56,501 nt of DNA from Thiocystis minor (GCF_016653465.1 NZ_NHSQ01000092.1:1-56501); one strand, 5' to 3'. Positions 17,844 to 28,780 are shown, numbered from the stretch's first letter. Numbers and translations: made by a program. Notes: generated from the letters alone by a model not told the origin.

Positions 17844-19241
17844 TCACCGCTTGCGGGTGGTGAACTCCTTGAGTCGCTGCCGCTGCTTGACCTGACGCGG
17901 GGTGAGCTGATTGCGCCGGCCCTGAAAAGGATTGTTTCCGGTCTTGAACTCCAGCCGCAGCGGAGTGCCGAGCAGCTTGAGTTCCTTGCGGAAACGATTG
18001 ATCAGATAACGCCGGTAGGTCTCGGGGACCGCTTCGGTCTGATTGCCGTGGATGACGATAATCGGCGGATTGCGTCCGCCCTGGTGGGCGTAGCGCAGCT
18101 TGATCCGGCGCCCGTGCACGATCGGCGGCTGATGCTCCTGCACCGCCGCTTCCAGCAGGCGTGTCAGCACCGGCGTCCCGAGATCGCGGGTGGCGTTGGC
18201 GTAGGCATGCTCCACTTCGTCGAGCAGAAGCCCGACGCCGCTGCCGTGCAGCGCCGAGATCAGATGCAGTTTGGCGAAGTCCAGAAAGGCGAGCTTGCGT
18301 TGAAACTGACTCTTGACCTGCTCGCGCTGTTCGGTGTCCAGTCCATCCCATTTGTTGATGGCGACCACCAGCGCCCGGCCGCTTTCGATGATGTGCCCGG
18401 CGAGCGTGGCGTCCTGTTCGCCGATGCCCTGATGGGCATCAATCACGAGAATGATGACATTCGACGCCGCGATCGCCTGGAGTGTCTTGATGACGCTGAA
18501 TTTCTCGATCGCCTCCTGAACCCGCGCCCGGCGGCGCAGTCCGGCGGTGTCGATCAGGGTGTAATGTCGGCCCAGCCGCTCGAAGGGGATGAAAATGCTG
18601 TCGCGGGTGGTGCCGGGAAGGTCGAAGGTGACCAGACGCTCCTCGCCAAGCAAGCGGTTGATGAGGGTCGATTTACCGGCATTCGGACGCCCGACGACCG
18701 CCACTCGAATACCTTCTTGAGTGTCCTCGCCATCGATCGAGCCCTCCGCCTCGGGCAGTTGCTCGAAGACCCGATCGATCAGCTCGCGGACCCCATTGCC
18801 CTGGGTGGACGACACCGGCCAGGGCTCGCCAAGACCGAGCCGATGAAAATCGGCGGTGGCGAAGGTGGGATCGGTGGAATCGCTTTTGTTGACGACCAGC
18901 GTGATGGGCTTGCCCAGCCGGCGCAGACGCTGGCTGATCTCGATGTCCTCGGGGGAACAGCCGTCGCGCGCGTCCACCATGAACAGCAGGTGGTCGGCCT
19001 CGTCGATGGCGCGCAGCACCTGGCGTTCCATCAGTGCCTCGACGCCCTCGGGCGCGGTGCCGATGCCGCCGGTGTCGACGATCACATAGGGTTTCGGCCC
19101 GATCTGACCGACCCCATACTGCCGATCACGGGTCAGTCCCGGAAAATCGGCGACCAGTGCGTCACGGGTGCGGGTGAGCCGATTGAACAGGGTCGACTTG
19201 CCCACGTTGGGACGGCCGATCAGGGTGATGACGGGAAGCAT
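17844..19241 (-). CDS. der: Ribosome-assembly GTPase Der (EngA)
   Basis: 465 residues with two GTPase domains in tandem, the hallmark of Der. The first P-loop GRPNVGKS is at 8-15 with NKSD near 118; the second, GRPNAGKS, is near 184 with NKWD near 297. A KH-like domain and a basic tail (LKEFTTRKR) close the protein. Der acts in 50S subunit maturation. ATG 19241 gives [12 protein letters not shown]; longer in-frame extensions are Pro/Arg-rich and implausible. It sits downstream of bamB, as in E. coli. Confidence 0.97.
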   Translation of the reverse strand: MLPVITLIGRPNVGKSTLFNRLTRTRDALVADFPGLTRDRQYGVGQIGPKPYVIVDTGGIGTAPEGVEALMERQVLRAIDEADHLLFMVDARDGCSPEDIEISQRLRRLGKPITLVVNKSDSTDPTFATADFHRLGLGEPWPVSSTQGNGVRELIDRVFEQLPEAEGSIDGEDTQEGIRVAVVGRPNAGKSTLINRLLGEERLVTFDLPGTTRDSIFIPFERLGRHYTLIDTAGLRRRARVQEAIEKFSVIKTLQAIAASNVIILVIDAHQGIGEQDATLAGHIIESGRALVVAINKWDGLDTEQREQVKSQFQRKLAFLDFAKLHLISALHGSGVGLLLDEVEHAYANATRDLGTPVLTRLLEAAVQEHQPPIVHGRRIKLRYAHQGGRNPPIIVIHGNQTEAVPETYRRYLINRFRKELKLLGTPLRLEFKTGNNPFQGRRNQLTPRQVKQRQRLKEFTTRKR

Positions 19242-19353
19242 GGGCGTTGGGCTCGATGGCGAATGACGGATGGAGATATAAGGAATCGCAACGGGTCTTC
19301 CGATCGGTGCGGGCAATGTCCGGAAAACCGCCTCCGCGCGGATCGACCGCGGC

Positions 19354-20628
19354 TCATGGCGCCTCGTCGGAGGATGCAACCGGTTTGTCGACGGGCACAG
19401 CGGTTTGGGTTGCGTCGGCCCCCTTGTCGCGCCCCTTGGACACGGACGACGCACCAACGGTCAAGGCGGCGAGCGTGCCGTCTTTCGCATAAACGTAAAG
19501 ACGTCCGCCAGACACCAGCGGGCGCGCCGTGATTCCGCCCTTTTTGCTGATCCGAGTCCGGCCAACCAGACGCCCGTCGGATTGGTTGAGCAGATGCAGA
19601 TAGCCTTCCAGATCGCCGACCGCGAGCAGATTGCCGACCAGTGCCGGGGCGGTGAGTTGACGATAGAGCAGGTTTTCCTGTTTCCAGCGCCCCGCGCCGG
19701 AGTCCAGGTCAGCCGCCCAGATGCGATCCTGCGAGTCCGTGACGAAGAGACCGGTTCCCTCGGCGGCGAGCCCGGCGTGAGCCGACAGTTCGCGACGCCA
19801 GAGGACTTCGCCGGTGGTGGCGTCGACGGCGGCCAGGTCGCCGTTATAGGAACCGACGTAAAGGGTGTTGCCAATCAGGATGGGATCGGCGTCGATGTCG
19901 GCGATGCGCGCGAGTTCCGAGCGGCCGCTCGGGCGCGAAACGATAACCTCCCACAACGGCGTCCCATCCTGTGGATCGAGTTTGATCAGTTTGCCGCCGG
20001 ACAGACCGACGACGATCCCGCTCGGCGTCATGGTCGGGGTACTGCTGCCGCGCAGGGTCAGGACCGGCGCGGGATAAGCGATCCGCCACAGCTCCTTACC
20101 GGTCGCGGCATCCAGGCCGTAGAGGGTATCGTCCAGCGTATGAACGACGAGCTTGCCGTCTCCGGTGAAACGCGGCACCGACAGGACTTCGCTGCCGAGA
20201 AGGGCACGCCATTGCTCGCGACCGTCCTGCGTGGACAGGACGAGCAACTCACCCTGGCTGGTGCCGAGCGCCAGGCGGTCGCCCTCGACATCCGGTCCGC
20301 CGCTGAACGTCAGGCCGGTCTCGCGTTCCCACAGGATGCGCCCCGTCTCCGCCGCGATCGACACCACGCGACCGCGCGCGTCGGCGACATACAGATGGCT
20401 GGCCGCAAGCGCGGGCACGAGATAGAGACGCCGTCCGTCGCTGCCACGCGTGGGTCGCGCCGACCAGAGCACGTTGACCGCGACTTCCTGGACGACGCTG
20501 GAGAGTTTGGTCGGTGGCGTCGGATCCTTATCCTTGCCAAACCAGGGGATGGATCCGCATCCCGCCAGCAACGCGGCCAAGAGAACCGCCCCTAGACGCG
20601 TGAGCGTCGATCTGCATTGGAATCCCAT
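19354..20628 (-). CDS. bamB: Outer-membrane assembly lipoprotein BamB
   Basis: 424 residues. A signal peptide ends in the lipobox LLAGC (Cys about 24). PQQ-like beta-propeller blades follow, with repeated GEVLWR / GRILWE / GKELWR type turns characteristic of BamB. It is anchored in the outer membrane on the periplasmic side and assists BamA in beta-barrel insertion. A low-complexity tail of about 35 residues ([11 protein letters not shown]...) extends past the last blade. It lies between yfgM and der, the standard order. Confidence 0.95.
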   Translation of the reverse strand: MGFQCRSTLTRLGAVLLAALLAGCGSIPWFGKDKDPTPPTKLSSVVQEVAVNVLWSARPTRGSDGRRLYLVPALAASHLYVADARGRVVSIAAETGRILWERETGLTFSGGPDVEGDRLALGTSQGELLVLSTQDGREQWRALLGSEVLSVPRFTGDGKLVVHTLDDTLYGLDAATGKELWRIAYPAPVLTLRGSSTPTMTPSGIVVGLSGGKLIKLDPQDGTPLWEVIVSRPSGRSELARIADIDADPILIGNTLYVGSYNGDLAAVDATTGEVLWRRELSAHAGLAAEGTGLFVTDSQDRIWAADLDSGAGRWKQENLLYRQLTAPALVGNLLAVGDLEGYLHLLNQSDGRLVGRTRISKKGGITARPLVSGGRLYVYAKDGTLAALTVGASSVSKGRDKGADATQTAVPVDKPVASSDEAP

Positions 20629-20727
20629 GTACGCGTATCCGTGACGGAAGTTCGTGAATCATGAACGATGAATCGTGATGACTGGAGGGTTGTGTGCGCG
20701 ATCCACTCGGTCTGTCCTCGCGCCCGA

Positions 20728-21351
20728 CTACCCGGCGGGGAGGTTGTCGAGCTTGAGTCGAATCAATTGCGACAGACCGCTGCCTTGCTCGATCGCCTGT
20801 TCGTAGGCCGCACGCGCGGCGGCCGCATCGCCGCGCGCGGCGGCGAGATCGCCCCGGACCGCGGCGAACTCGCCGGCGAAAGCGGGGCTGTTATCGTGGG
20901 CGGACAGGGTCGCGTCAGCCTCGTCCAACTGACCTTCGGCAACCTGGATGCGCGCCAGCCGCAGGGCCGCGATACGGGCGATGGCCGGATCCGGCGCCTT
21001 GCCAATCGCCTCGCGCAGCACGCGCATGGCGGCGGCGCTATCGCCCGCCTGATAGAGCGCCTTGGCCGCGACCAGCTCGCTTAAGCTTGCATAGGGCGTG
21101 GAGCCGAATTCGTCTTTCAACAGTTCCGCCTGCTTAACGACCGCCTCGGGTTGACTCATGGCGGCGTTGGACAGCAACTGCTCGAAGGCGGAGGACGCCT
21201 GACCGGCGACACGCTGCTGATGATCGGTCCAGAAACGCCAGGCGTAGATGGATCCGAGGCCAATCGCGGCGCCGGCGATCACGGACAGGCCGTTTTCCTT
21301 CCACCACTTTTTGATGGCCTCGACTTTTTCTTCGTCGGTTTCGTAACTCAC
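20728..21351 (-). CDS. yfgM: YfgM-like tetratricopeptide membrane protein
   Basis: 207 residues. The start MSYETDEEKVEAIKKWWKENG is the typical cytoplasmic lead, followed by one membrane helix (about 21-40) and a periplasmic TPR domain rich in Ala and Arg. In E. coli YfgM associates with SecYEG and the chaperone PpiD and affects envelope stress signalling. It is encoded between hisS and bamB, as is usual. Confidence 0.93.
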   Translation of the reverse strand: MSYETDEEKVEAIKKWWKENGLSVIAGAAIGLGSIYAWRFWTDHQQRVAGQASSAFEQLLSNAAMSQPEAVVKQAELLKDEFGSTPYASLSELVAAKALYQAGDSAAAMRVLREAIGKAPDPAIARIAALRLARIQVAEGQLDEADATLSAHDNSPAFAGEFAAVRGDLAAARGDAAAARAAYEQAIEQGSGLSQLIRLKLDNLPAG

Positions 21352-21416
21352 TGCGTTCTCCGTCAGAAAGAAGATGCGTCGGATGGGTAGAGCGAAGCGA
21401 AACCCATCGCCAACCG

Positions 21417-22670
21417 CTAGCCTAAAAACGCCACCAGCTCATCGAACCCCAGTTCGCGTTGCTCGCCTTCCTCGCGCAAGGGTTTGACGCCAAACACGTC
21501 GCGTTCCAGTTCCACCTCGCCAAGCACCAGCGCGTAACGCGCGCCACTCCTGTCGGCTTTTTTGAACTGACTCTTGAAACTGCCGCCGCCACAATGAGTC
21601 ATCAACCGCAGCGCGGGAACGGCATCGCGGAGCCGTTCGGCCAGCATTGGGGCGGCCTGTTGCGCCCGGTCGCCGACCGCGACCAGATAGGCATCGACCG
21701 GCGGCTCGGCGGCATGTCCGGCGAGTTCCAGAAGCTCCACCAAACGCTCCAGCCCCATCGCGAAACCGACCGCCGGCGTGGACCGACCGCCGAGTTGTTC
21801 GACCAGACCGTCGTAGCGTCCGCCCGCGCAGACGGTGCCCTGGGCGCCCAGATCGTCGGTGATCCACTCGAAGACGGTGCGATTGTAATAATCCAGTCCG
21901 CGCACCAGACGCGGGTTCACCAGATAGTCGACACCGGCCTCGTCGAGCCCGTGGCGGATCCGCTCGAAATGGCTGCGGGTCGCCTCGCCCAGATGGTCCA
22001 TCAGCGAGGGCGCGGCGGCGACGATCTTTTGGGTCTGAGGGTTTTTGGAATCCAGGACGCGCAGCGGATTGGTGTGCAGACGCTTGCAACTGTCCGCGTC
22101 GAGCTGATCGGCATGGGCGCCGAGATAGGCGACCAATTGCTCGCGATAGGCCAGACGTTCGTCCGGATCGCCGAGCGAATTGATCTCCAGCCGAAATCCA
22201 TTGAGACCGAGGGTGCGCCACAGACGCGCCGTCAGCAGGATCATTTCCAGGTCGATGTCGGGGCCGTCCAGACCGAAGGCCTCGACTCCGATCTGATGGA
22301 ATTGCCGATAGCGCCCGCGCTGGGGGCGCTCGTAGCGGAACATGGGACCACGGTACCAGAGCCGCTGAGGCTGGACCAGCAAACCGTGTTCGATGGCCGC
22401 GCGCACGCAGCTTGCCGTGCCCTCCGGGCGCAGACTCAGGCTGTCGCCATTGCGGTCCTCGAAGCTGTACATCTCCTTTTCGACGATATCGGTCACTTCG
22501 CCGATGGAACGCTTGAACAGGTCCGTCACCTCGACCAGCGGGGTGCGGATCTCGGCGTAGCCGTAGCCGGAGAGTACCTGGCGCGCCGTGTCCTCGATCC
22601 GATGCCAGATCGCGATGCGTTCGGGCAGAATGTCATGCATCCCCCGGATAGCTTGAATATATTTAGTCAT
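21417..22670 (-). CDS. hisS: Histidyl-tRNA synthetase
   Basis: 417 residues. A class II aminoacyl-tRNA synthetase; RGMHDILPE at the start, motif 2 [12 protein letters not shown], the histidine-binding segment [13 protein letters not shown], and motif 3 [10 protein letters not shown] are visible. The C-terminal anticodon-binding domain ends near VAFLG. It lies 6 bp downstream of rodZ. In many gammaproteobacteria ispG sits between rodZ and hisS; it is absent here. Confidence 0.97.
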   Translation of the reverse strand: MTKYIQAIRGMHDILPERIAIWHRIEDTARQVLSGYGYAEIRTPLVEVTDLFKRSIGEVTDIVEKEMYSFEDRNGDSLSLRPEGTASCVRAAIEHGLLVQPQRLWYRGPMFRYERPQRGRYRQFHQIGVEAFGLDGPDIDLEMILLTARLWRTLGLNGFRLEINSLGDPDERLAYREQLVAYLGAHADQLDADSCKRLHTNPLRVLDSKNPQTQKIVAAAPSLMDHLGEATRSHFERIRHGLDEAGVDYLVNPRLVRGLDYYNRTVFEWITDDLGAQGTVCAGGRYDGLVEQLGGRSTPAVGFAMGLERLVELLELAGHAAEPPVDAYLVAVGDRAQQAAPMLAERLRDAVPALRLMTHCGGGSFKSQFKKADRSGARYALVLGEVELERDVFGVKPLREEGEQRELGFDELVAFLG

Positions 22671-22676
22671 GCTTGG

Positions 22677-23717
22677 TCATTGCGGATTCACCGGGTCGAG
22701 CGTAAAGCGCGCCACATTGCCGCGCGAGCGGGCCATGACATCGAAGGCTTTCCCGCCAACGATCATCCTGGTAGCCGATGCGTTACCGATCACGAACTTA
22801 TAGGGCGGCTGGCCTTCCAATACGCGACGGTCGCCCTCGCGCATCTCACCGTTGAGCATGACATTTCCGTCGCTGCCCATCACGCTGATCCAGGAGGCGC
22901 CGGAAAATTCGAGCATGACCTCGGTGGACATCGCGGCCGCCGGTTCCTCGTCGGTGTCCGCGAGCAGCGGCCCGCTCGCCTCTGGCTGGGGCGGGTTTGA
23001 CACGCGTTCGGGTTCTGCCGATGCAGGTTCAGACAGTGGGTTTGGTTCTGGAGCATTTTGAGCGATGGCAGGCGTCGGATCCAGCGAGTCCGCCGAGGAT
23101 TCTTCAACGGGCGCCGACATCGGCCGCTCCGGCAGAACAGGCTCGGACGCTTCCTGCTCTTCCAGCGGAATGAGATCGACGGCTGGCGCCGTCTTGTCCA
23201 GACCGGATTCGTCATCCTTCGTCCCAGTCTGGGCCGAGCCGAACAGCGAGGGCCAAAAAGCCGAGCCGGACTCGGCCCCTTGCCCGGCGCGGTTCTGCCA
23301 CCACAGGATCGACAGGCCGATGACCGCACCAACCATGATCAGGCCAATCAGGCGCGCCGGCAGCTTTCCGGAGCGGCCCGCGCGGCGTGGTTGGCGCACG
23401 GGCACAACCGTAGCGATCCGCTCGTCGGCATGCGCCGTCGCGGCGTGGTAGGCGTTGACGATCGAGGTTGGGTCGAGCCCGATCAAACGGGCGTAATTTC
23501 GAAGGTATCCAGCGACATAGACAGGTGCCGGGAGCGCCTCGTAACGATCCTGCTCAAGCGCCTCCACGACATCGTTGCGCAGATGAAGCTGCGTGGCAAT
23601 GCGTTCGATTTCGATCCCGCGCGACTGACGCTGTACCCGCAGCCGCCGGCCAGGGCTTTCGGCGAGATCGACAACGTTGTGATCGTTCGATTCGCTAGCG
23701 GTCATTTGATTCATCAT
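22677..23717 (-). CDS. rodZ: Cell-shape protein RodZ
   Basis: 346 residues. A cytoplasmic helix-turn-helix of the Xre type (about 22-90; RRLRVQRQSRG, YVAGYLRNYARLIGLD) that in E. coli binds MreB; an Arg-rich stretch; one membrane helix (123-140); an acidic, Pro/Ser-rich periplasmic linker (about 145-265); and a DUF4115 beta domain (about 268-346, ASWISVMGSDG). It links the MreB cytoskeleton to the elongasome. It follows pilW by 9 bp. Confidence 0.94.
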   Translation of the reverse strand: MMNQMTASESNDHNVVDLAESPGRRLRVQRQSRGIEIERIATQLHLRNDVVEALEQDRYEALPAPVYVAGYLRNYARLIGLDPTSIVNAYHAATAHADERIATVVPVRQPRRAGRSGKLPARLIGLIMVGAVIGLSILWWQNRAGQGAESGSAFWPSLFGSAQTGTKDDESGLDKTAPAVDLIPLEEQEASEPVLPERPMSAPVEESSADSLDPTPAIAQNAPEPNPLSEPASAEPERVSNPPQPEASGPLLADTDEEPAAAMSTEVMLEFSGASWISVMGSDGNVMLNGEMREGDRRVLEGQPPYKFVIGNASATRMIVGGKAFDVMARSRGNVARFTLDPVNPQ

Positions 23718-23726
23718 GACGGATCC

Positions 23727-24506
23727 CTACAACTCTCGGGTTTTGGGCGCTTGTGGGAAATTGGTTTTCAGTACCTGATCGTAGTAGTCCGCACGCTTGC
23801 GGTTGCCAAGCTTGCGCTCAACCTGCGCCCCGATGACGAGTGCGCGATAGGAGGTTGCGGGAGTGCGAACCGTACTTGGCTCGAAATACCGATCCAGATA
23901 GCCCTTCGCGGCCTGCGCGTCGCCGGCGTTGTACTTGAACTCGGCCAACCTGGCCAGCGCGGGACCGAAATTCGGATTCGCGGCGATGGCCGCGCGATAA
24001 TACTCCTCGGCCTTGCTGGCATTGCCCGCGCTGGCGGCACAGTTGCCGGCGTTGGTCATGGCGATCCAAGGCGTCGAATAGAGCGGGTTCGCCAGCGCTT
24101 TTTTAAATTGTTCATCGGCCTCCGCATACCGCTTCTGGCGGCACTCGTAGGAACCGTAGGCATAGCGGACATCCGAATTGTTGGGCGAGAGCTTCAACGC
24201 CTGTTCATAATGCTGCCGGGCGCGCTCGGCCTGACCGATCTCCTCGTAGAGAAACGCCACCCAGACGTGGGCGCGGGGATATTTCGCGTCGGCCTCGATG
24301 GCCTGCTGGGCGCGCCGAAAGGCAACCTCGGTCTGGCCGCGGTTGTAGTATTCCTCAGCCATGCGGACGTAAAGCTCGGCGGGGCTGTCCTCGGGATCCA
24401 GCCCGAGCGACTCGTCGTTTTGCTGGATGGTTTTCTTACCGCCGCAGCCGGCCAGCAGGAGACAGAGCCCGACGATCATGACAGATTGAAGCATGTGACG
24501 GTTCAT
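23727..24506 (-). CDS. pilW: Type IV pilus biogenesis lipoprotein PilW/PilF
   Basis: 259 residues with a lipoprotein signal ([10 protein letters not shown], Cys about 21) and about five tetratricopeptide repeats ([37 protein letters not shown]). Family members sit in the outer membrane and promote assembly of the PilQ secretin. Its ATG overlaps the rlmN stop by 4 bp (ATGA), implying translational coupling. Confidence 0.93.
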   Translation of the reverse strand: MNRHMLQSVMIVGLCLLLAGCGGKKTIQQNDESLGLDPEDSPAELYVRMAEEYYNRGQTEVAFRRAQQAIEADAKYPRAHVWVAFLYEEIGQAERARQHYEQALKLSPNNSDVRYAYGSYECRQKRYAEADEQFKKALANPLYSTPWIAMTNAGNCAASAGNASKAEEYYRAAIAANPNFGPALARLAEFKYNAGDAQAAKGYLDRYFEPSTVRTPATSYRALVIGAQVERKLGNRKRADYYDQVLKTNFPQAPKTREL

Positions 24507-25600
24507 CCGGTCGCCACCCTCCGACCCTCTTCGACCACCACGCGCCCAAGCCGGCGCGTGCGGTCGTCCACCCGGCCAACCAACTGCCCGCAGGCGGCGG
24601 CAATCTCGTCGCCGCGCGTCTTGCGGGTCATCGCGAAGAGCCCAGCGCGCGTGAGCCGCACGCGGAACTCCTCGATGCGCTCGGGGGGCGAGGTGCCGAA
24701 GTCGCTCCCGGCGAAGGGATTGAAGGGAATCAGATTGAGCTTGGACGGTATGCCTTCGAGCAAACGAATCAGTTGTTTGGCATGAGCCAGACTGTCATTG
24801 ACGCCATCGAGCATGACGTACTCCCAGGTGATTTTGCGGCGCTTGTCCTGACCGACATACGCCTTGCACGAGGGCAACAACTCAGCCAGCGGATACTTCC
24901 GGTTGATCGGAACCAACTGGTCGCGCAGCGCGTCATTGGGCGCATGCAGCGAGACGGCCAGCGAGACGTCGCTGACCTCGCGCAGCCGATAGATGTTCGG
25001 CACGATGCCAGAAGTGCTCAGTGTCACTCGCTGCTTGGCCAGCATATAGGCAAGATCGTCCTGCATGATGTCCATGGCCTTGACGACGGCCTCGAAGTTG
25101 GCGAGCGGCTCACCCATGCCCATCATCACCACGTTGGTCGGCGGTTTGTCGAGCTGGCGCGCGGCATGCCAGACCTGACCGATGATCTCGCTCACGGCGA
25201 GGTTGCGATTGAAGCCCTGCCGAGCCGTCGCGCAGAAGGCGCACTCCAGCGCGCAGCCAACCTGGGAGGAGACGCAAATCGTACTGCGCCGCCCCTCGGG
25301 GATGAACACGGTTTCGATGCGCTGCCCGTCATGGAGTTCCATGATCCATTTGACGGTGCCATCCGCCGAGGGATGGGACTCGATGATGCGCGGCAGACGG
25401 ATCTCCACTGTTTCGCGCAGGGTTTCGCGCAATGATCGGGAGAGGTCGGTCATGGCGTCGAACTCGACGACGCCATGCTTATGGACCCACTTGAACAGAT
25501 TGCGTCCATGAAACGCCTTGACGCCCAGCCCGATGACCAGCGCCTCGCAGTCGGCAAGGTTCAGATCCAGCAGGTTGGGCTTGGTTCCGGCGGTGCTCAT
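24503..25600 (-). CDS. rlmN: Dual-specificity 23S rRNA / tRNA methyltransferase RlmN
   Basis: 365 residues. A radical-SAM enzyme: the CX3CX2C cluster motif is CALECAFC. It methylates C2 of A2503 in 23S rRNA and A37 in some tRNAs. GMGEPLANF and the C-terminal cysteine region (AACGQLVGR) are as expected. ATG 25600 ([13 protein letters not shown]) is chosen; the longer form adds 31 basic residues. It lies 13 bp after ndk. Confidence 0.96.
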   Translation of the reverse strand: MSTAGTKPNLLDLNLADCEALVIGLGVKAFHGRNLFKWVHKHGVVEFDAMTDLSRSLRETLRETVEIRLPRIIESHPSADGTVKWIMELHDGQRIETVFIPEGRRSTICVSSQVGCALECAFCATARQGFNRNLAVSEIIGQVWHAARQLDKPPTNVVMMGMGEPLANFEAVVKAMDIMQDDLAYMLAKQRVTLSTSGIVPNIYRLREVSDVSLAVSLHAPNDALRDQLVPINRKYPLAELLPSCKAYVGQDKRRKITWEYVMLDGVNDSLAHAKQLIRLLEGIPSKLNLIPFNPFAGSDFGTSPPERIEEFRVRLTRAGLFAMTRKTRGDEIAAACGQLVGRVDDRTRRLGRVVVEEGRRVATG

Positions 25601-25613
25601 GGACGGATGCCTG

Positions 25614-26042
25614 TTAGCGGGTGCGTGGGCAAACGCCTTCCGGGAAGAAGAAGGCAATTTCGACTTCCGCCGTCTCCGGGGCATCCGAGCCATGGGCGGC
25701 GTTTTCGGTGAAGGAGTCGGCGAAATCCGCGCGGATGGTGCCGGGGGCTGCGTTGGCCGGATTGGTGGCGCCCATTATGTCGCGATTCTTGGCGACGGCA
25801 TCCTCGCCTTCCAACACCTGGACCATGACGGGACCGGAGGTCATGAAACCGACCAGTTCCTCGAAGAAAGGCTTGCCCTGATGAATGGCATAAAAGGCGG
25901 ATGCCTGTTCGCGGCTCAAGTGCAGCATGCGCGCGGCGACGATCTTCAGGCTGGCGGCCTCGAACCGGCTCAGGATGGCGCCGATAGCGTCCTTGGCGAC
26001 GGCATTGGGTTTAATGATGGAAAGGGTGCGCTCTGTGGCCAT
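25614..26042 (-). CDS. ndk: Nucleoside diphosphate kinase
   Basis: 142 residues. Balances NTP/dNTP pools by transferring phosphate through the active-site His in [12 protein letters not shown] (about 117). KPNAVAKD and the [11 protein letters not shown] segment are typical. ATG 26042 ([13 protein letters not shown]); the longer frame adds 38 unlike residues. First gene of the cluster running to der. Confidence 0.97.
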   Translation of the reverse strand: MATERTLSIIKPNAVAKDAIGAILSRFEAASLKIVAARMLHLSREQASAFYAIHQGKPFFEELVGFMTSGPVMVQVLEGEDAVAKNRDIMGATNPANAAPGTIRADFADSFTENAAHGSDAPETAEVEIAFFFPEGVCPRTR

Positions 26043-26458
26043 GCGGGCTCCGGATCGGGCGTTGAGGATGCGTCGGAAATCGACAAGGGCGAGTGATGAG
26101 CGATCCCGCCCGCTTGATACATGGCGAAGGGATCGTCGTCGTTCGGATCGAATCAATCGGCAAGTTTAGCGTTAGCGACTGACCCGGGCAATGCCAGTCA
26201 TCCGTTTGCGTTCGGCGCACGGATCGATCCGAGCCATGAAGCGCCATCATTCGGAGCGGGCACCTGCTTGATCGCTCACCGGCCTCGCGAGAGGCTCGGA
26301 CCACAACCCCGAGACATTGCCGGTCATCATACTGTCTTCGAATCTTCACAAATCCCTGATCCGTTTTTCCATGGTTTTCCTTAACATCGCGAATTCATTG
26401 ACCCGTTGCACGGACTTCTCCGAAACGCGCCATTCATTTTCCAACCTGTCTTTAAGGA
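26043..26458. other. Intergenic region between ndk and the phosphatase gene
   Basis: 416 bp shared by the divergent ndk and phosphatase genes. It includes a GC-rich hairpin (CCTCGCGAGAGG, about 26283-26294), a candidate Pho box (26321-26338), and an AAGGA ribosome-binding site at 26454-26458. No convincing gene. Confidence 0.6.
26321..26338 (+). promoter_or_regulatory. Candidate Pho box upstream of the PhoX-family gene
   Basis: CGGTCATCATACTGTCTT agrees with the consensus CTGTCATAWAWCTGTMAY at 14 of 18 positions, keeping GTCAT and CTGTC at 11-bp spacing. It lies about 130 bp upstream of the start of a predicted alkaline phosphatase, the expected target of PhoB under phosphate limitation. Found by eye; not scored against the genome background. 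Confidence 0.45.
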
Positions 26459-26467
26459 ATGCCATCC

Positions 26468-26833
26468 ATGACCAAGTCTCTCAGCAAGACACTGTGCAGT
26501 CTGCCAGCCTTCATGCTGGCACTGGGCTGCACCCAGTCCAGTGCGGATATCAGCTTGACGGAGATCCCCGGCGTATCCAGCATGGGAACTGCCACCACGG
26601 CCAGCTTCGACATGCTGGTTCGGTCCACCTCTGGCACCGACACGCCTTTCGCGACGTCGGACAGCCTGGACATCACGGCAAGCATCGCGCCCGCCGCGGG
26701 CGATGTCGGCAGCAGCGCGGATCTCTATCTGGTCGCCTACCAGAATGGCGTCTGGCTGAACCGTGACAGCAGTGGCGCCTGGGGGATCTGGAACGGCGCC
26801 ATGGAGTCACGGTTCCTGCCAGCGCGCCTGTGA
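26468..26833 (+). CDS. Secreted N-terminal part of the PhoX-family gene (5' fragment)
   Basis: 121 residues from ATG 26468, which has AAGGA 9 bp upstream (ATG 26459 abuts that site and is unsuitable). A signal peptide or lipoprotein signal (MLALGC, then SSADIS) precedes a beta-rich module with LYLVAYQNGVWLNRD and WGIWNGAME, an arrangement seen in secreted adhesion-like proteins. The frame ends in an unlike tail (SRFLPARL), while the next frame reads VTVPASAPVTLAAQQ across the same DNA, a natural continuation. One missing base near 26805-26815 would therefore explain the split. Without the joining, the phosphatase downstream has no signal peptide. Confidence 0.65.
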   Translation: MTKSLSKTLCSLPAFMLALGCTQSSADISLTEIPGVSSMGTATTASFDMLVRSTSGTDTPFATSDSLDITASIAPAAGDVGSSADLYLVAYQNGVWLNRDSSGAWGIWNGAMESRFLPARL

Positions 26834-28725
26834 CACTGGCCGCCCAGCAGCCGATCAGTATCATCGAGAATCTAAAGGGTCCTGGGTTTTTCCAGGGTTT
26901 TGTCGGCTACAAAAAAGTCGGCGGCAATGAAGTCGTTTACAACGGAACCCCGCTGACATTCGAGATCAGCGACCTCGTCTTCTCCGGCATCTCCGTGCCT
27001 GCCAGCGTGGAAGAAAAACGCCAGATCCGCAGCACCGAAAGCGTCTTCGTAAAGGGAGAAGAGAAAGCGATCGGCTACCAGGATATCGTGCGCACCAATG
27101 AAGTCCTGGCCAAACTGGGAGGCTCCGCGGCCGAAACCGAAATCTTCGGCCTGCTCAAGGACAAAGACGGTGTCGCCCAACTGCAGGAAGACGCCAGCCC
27201 CTGGGTCTGCACCAATGGTTCGGGGCCGGATCACACGTCCCTCCTGACGTTCGGGAGCGATCTGTTCGCCGTCACGCAGCTTGAGTGCAATCTGGGAGGC
27301 GCCTACATCACCAAGCTGGATCAGGACAGCAGCGGCAACCTGAGCGCTGTTTCCACGCGCTCGGTGGATTTCTCGAATGTCTTCGGCACCTATGTCAACT
27401 GCGCCGGCATCACCACCCCCTGGAACACGCATCTGGGGTCCGAGGAATACGAACTGCCCATGGGCATCTTCAACCCCGAGGCCGAGGGTGGCGCCTGGTT
27501 CGACGATCGGACCCACAACGATCGCATGAAGGCCATTGCAGCCTTCAACAAGCTTGAGAATACAGCCGAAAACGCGGCCTATTTCGGCTATTACTTCGGT
27601 TGGACGCCCGAGGTTCGGATCACCTCCGCCAACGGCGATCACACCGTCGACAAGCACTTCGCCATGGGACGTTTCGCGCATGAACTCGCCTATGTCATGC
27701 CCGATAACCGGACCGTCTATCTCTCCGACGACGGCAGTAACGTCGGACTCTATCTGTTCATCGCGGACAAAGCAGAAGATCTGAGCGCCGGCACGCTCTA
27801 TGCCGCGCGCTGGCTTCAGACCTCGGGCGCTGGCGCGGGTGCCGCCAACATCGAGTGGGTCAACCTGGGCCATGCGACGAATGACGAGATCCGCGCGGCT
27901 CTCGATAACAAGACCACCTTCGGCGACATGTTCGAGAGCGCCGAACCCGTCGACGCCACCGCCGGCACCTGTCCCGAGGGCTTCAAGAGCACCAACACCT
28001 ATGACGAAGGTCTGCTCTGTACCCGCCTGAAATCGGGCATGGAACAGATCACATCGCGTCTGGAGACCCGTCTCTACGCCGCGCATCAGGGCGCGACCAC
28101 CGAGTTCCGCAAGGAAGAAGGGCTCACCTACAACCCGGATGACAATGTGCTCTATGTCGCCATTAGCGAGGTGGCGAAGGGCATGGAGGACGGCTCGTCG
28201 AGCGATATCGGCGGGCCGAATCATATCCGGCTGGAAAAGGCCAACAAGTGCGGCGCGGTCTATGAAATGGGACTCAAAGGGTCGACCGCGGATACTGGCG
28301 GCCAGCCGATCGACAGCAACTATGTCGCTTACAACATGTCCGCGATCGTGGTGGGAACGCCGACGAACTACAGCGGCACGGATCTGTCCGCCAACACCTG
28401 CGATGTCAACGGCATCGCCTCGCCAGACAACGTCACCTATCTGCCGAAGTACAAGGCGCTGGTTATTGGCGAGGATACCAGCGGTCATCAGAACGACTAT
28501 GTCTGGAACTACGATCTCAACACTAAGCGCCTGACCCGTATCGCCACCACGCCCTTCGGCGCGGAGACGACATCGCCTTTCTGGCACGCCAACATCAACG
28601 GCTTTGGCTATTTGACTTTGGTGACCCAGCATCCTTACGGCGAATCGGATGCCGATCAGGCTCAGAGCCCGGATGACAAGGAGTCCCATGTTGGCTACAT
28701 CGGTCCTTTCCCGCGTCTCGATTAG
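26830..28725 (+). CDS. PhoX-family (DUF839) alkaline phosphatase-like protein
   Basis: 631 residues from GTG 26830, overlapping the previous stop as GTGA. Family segments include NCAGITTPWNTHLGSEEYE (about 195-213), matching the PhoX signature CAGG.TPWGTW...EE, with metal-ligand Glu residues, and GRFAHELAYV. PhoX enzymes are secreted, calcium-dependent phosphomonoesterases. Here Ile replaces the second Gly of the signature and Asn replaces Gly in PWGT. The protein needs the upstream frame for export. Either the gene is broken by a frameshift, or the GTGA overlap gives coupled translation of a two-part product. A strong terminator follows. Confidence 0.8.
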   Translation: MTLAAQQPISIIENLKGPGFFQGFVGYKKVGGNEVVYNGTPLTFEISDLVFSGISVPASVEEKRQIRSTESVFVKGEEKAIGYQDIVRTNEVLAKLGGSAAETEIFGLLKDKDGVAQLQEDASPWVCTNGSGPDHTSLLTFGSDLFAVTQLECNLGGAYITKLDQDSSGNLSAVSTRSVDFSNVFGTYVNCAGITTPWNTHLGSEEYELPMGIFNPEAEGGAWFDDRTHNDRMKAIAAFNKLENTAENAAYFGYYFGWTPEVRITSANGDHTVDKHFAMGRFAHELAYVMPDNRTVYLSDDGSNVGLYLFIADKAEDLSAGTLYAARWLQTSGAGAGAANIEWVNLGHATNDEIRAALDNKTTFGDMFESAEPVDATAGTCPEGFKSTNTYDEGLLCTRLKSGMEQITSRLETRLYAAHQGATTEFRKEEGLTYNPDDNVLYVAISEVAKGMEDGSSSDIGGPNHIRLEKANKCGAVYEMGLKGSTADTGGQPIDSNYVAYNMSAIVVGTPTNYSGTDLSANTCDVNGIASPDNVTYLPKYKALVIGEDTSGHQNDYVWNYDLNTKRLTRIATTPFGAETTSPFWHANINGFGYLTLVTQHPYGESDADQAQSPDDKESHVGYIGPFPRLD

Positions 28726-28748
28726 TCGCTTGTCGCGATAACCGACGA

Positions 28749-28780
28749 GCCCGCGGCCGTATTTGGCCGCGGGCTTTTTT
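28749..28780 (+). terminator. Rho-independent terminator
   Basis: A 10-bp perfect GC stem (GCCCGCGGCC / GGCCGCGGGC) with a 6-nt loop and six T. It ends the phosphatase transcript 24 bp after its stop codon. The haem protein gene starts 36 bp beyond, so read-through or a promoter within the terminator region is needed. Confidence 0.93.

Noticed and set aside
18048-19532. 494-codon plus-strand frame opposite der
   Set aside because: Antisense shadow of der; no recognisable product.
21459-24785. Two long plus-strand frames (513 and 575 codons) opposite hisS, rodZ, pilW and rlmN
   Set aside because: They cross several well-conserved genes on the other strand and have shadow-type composition.
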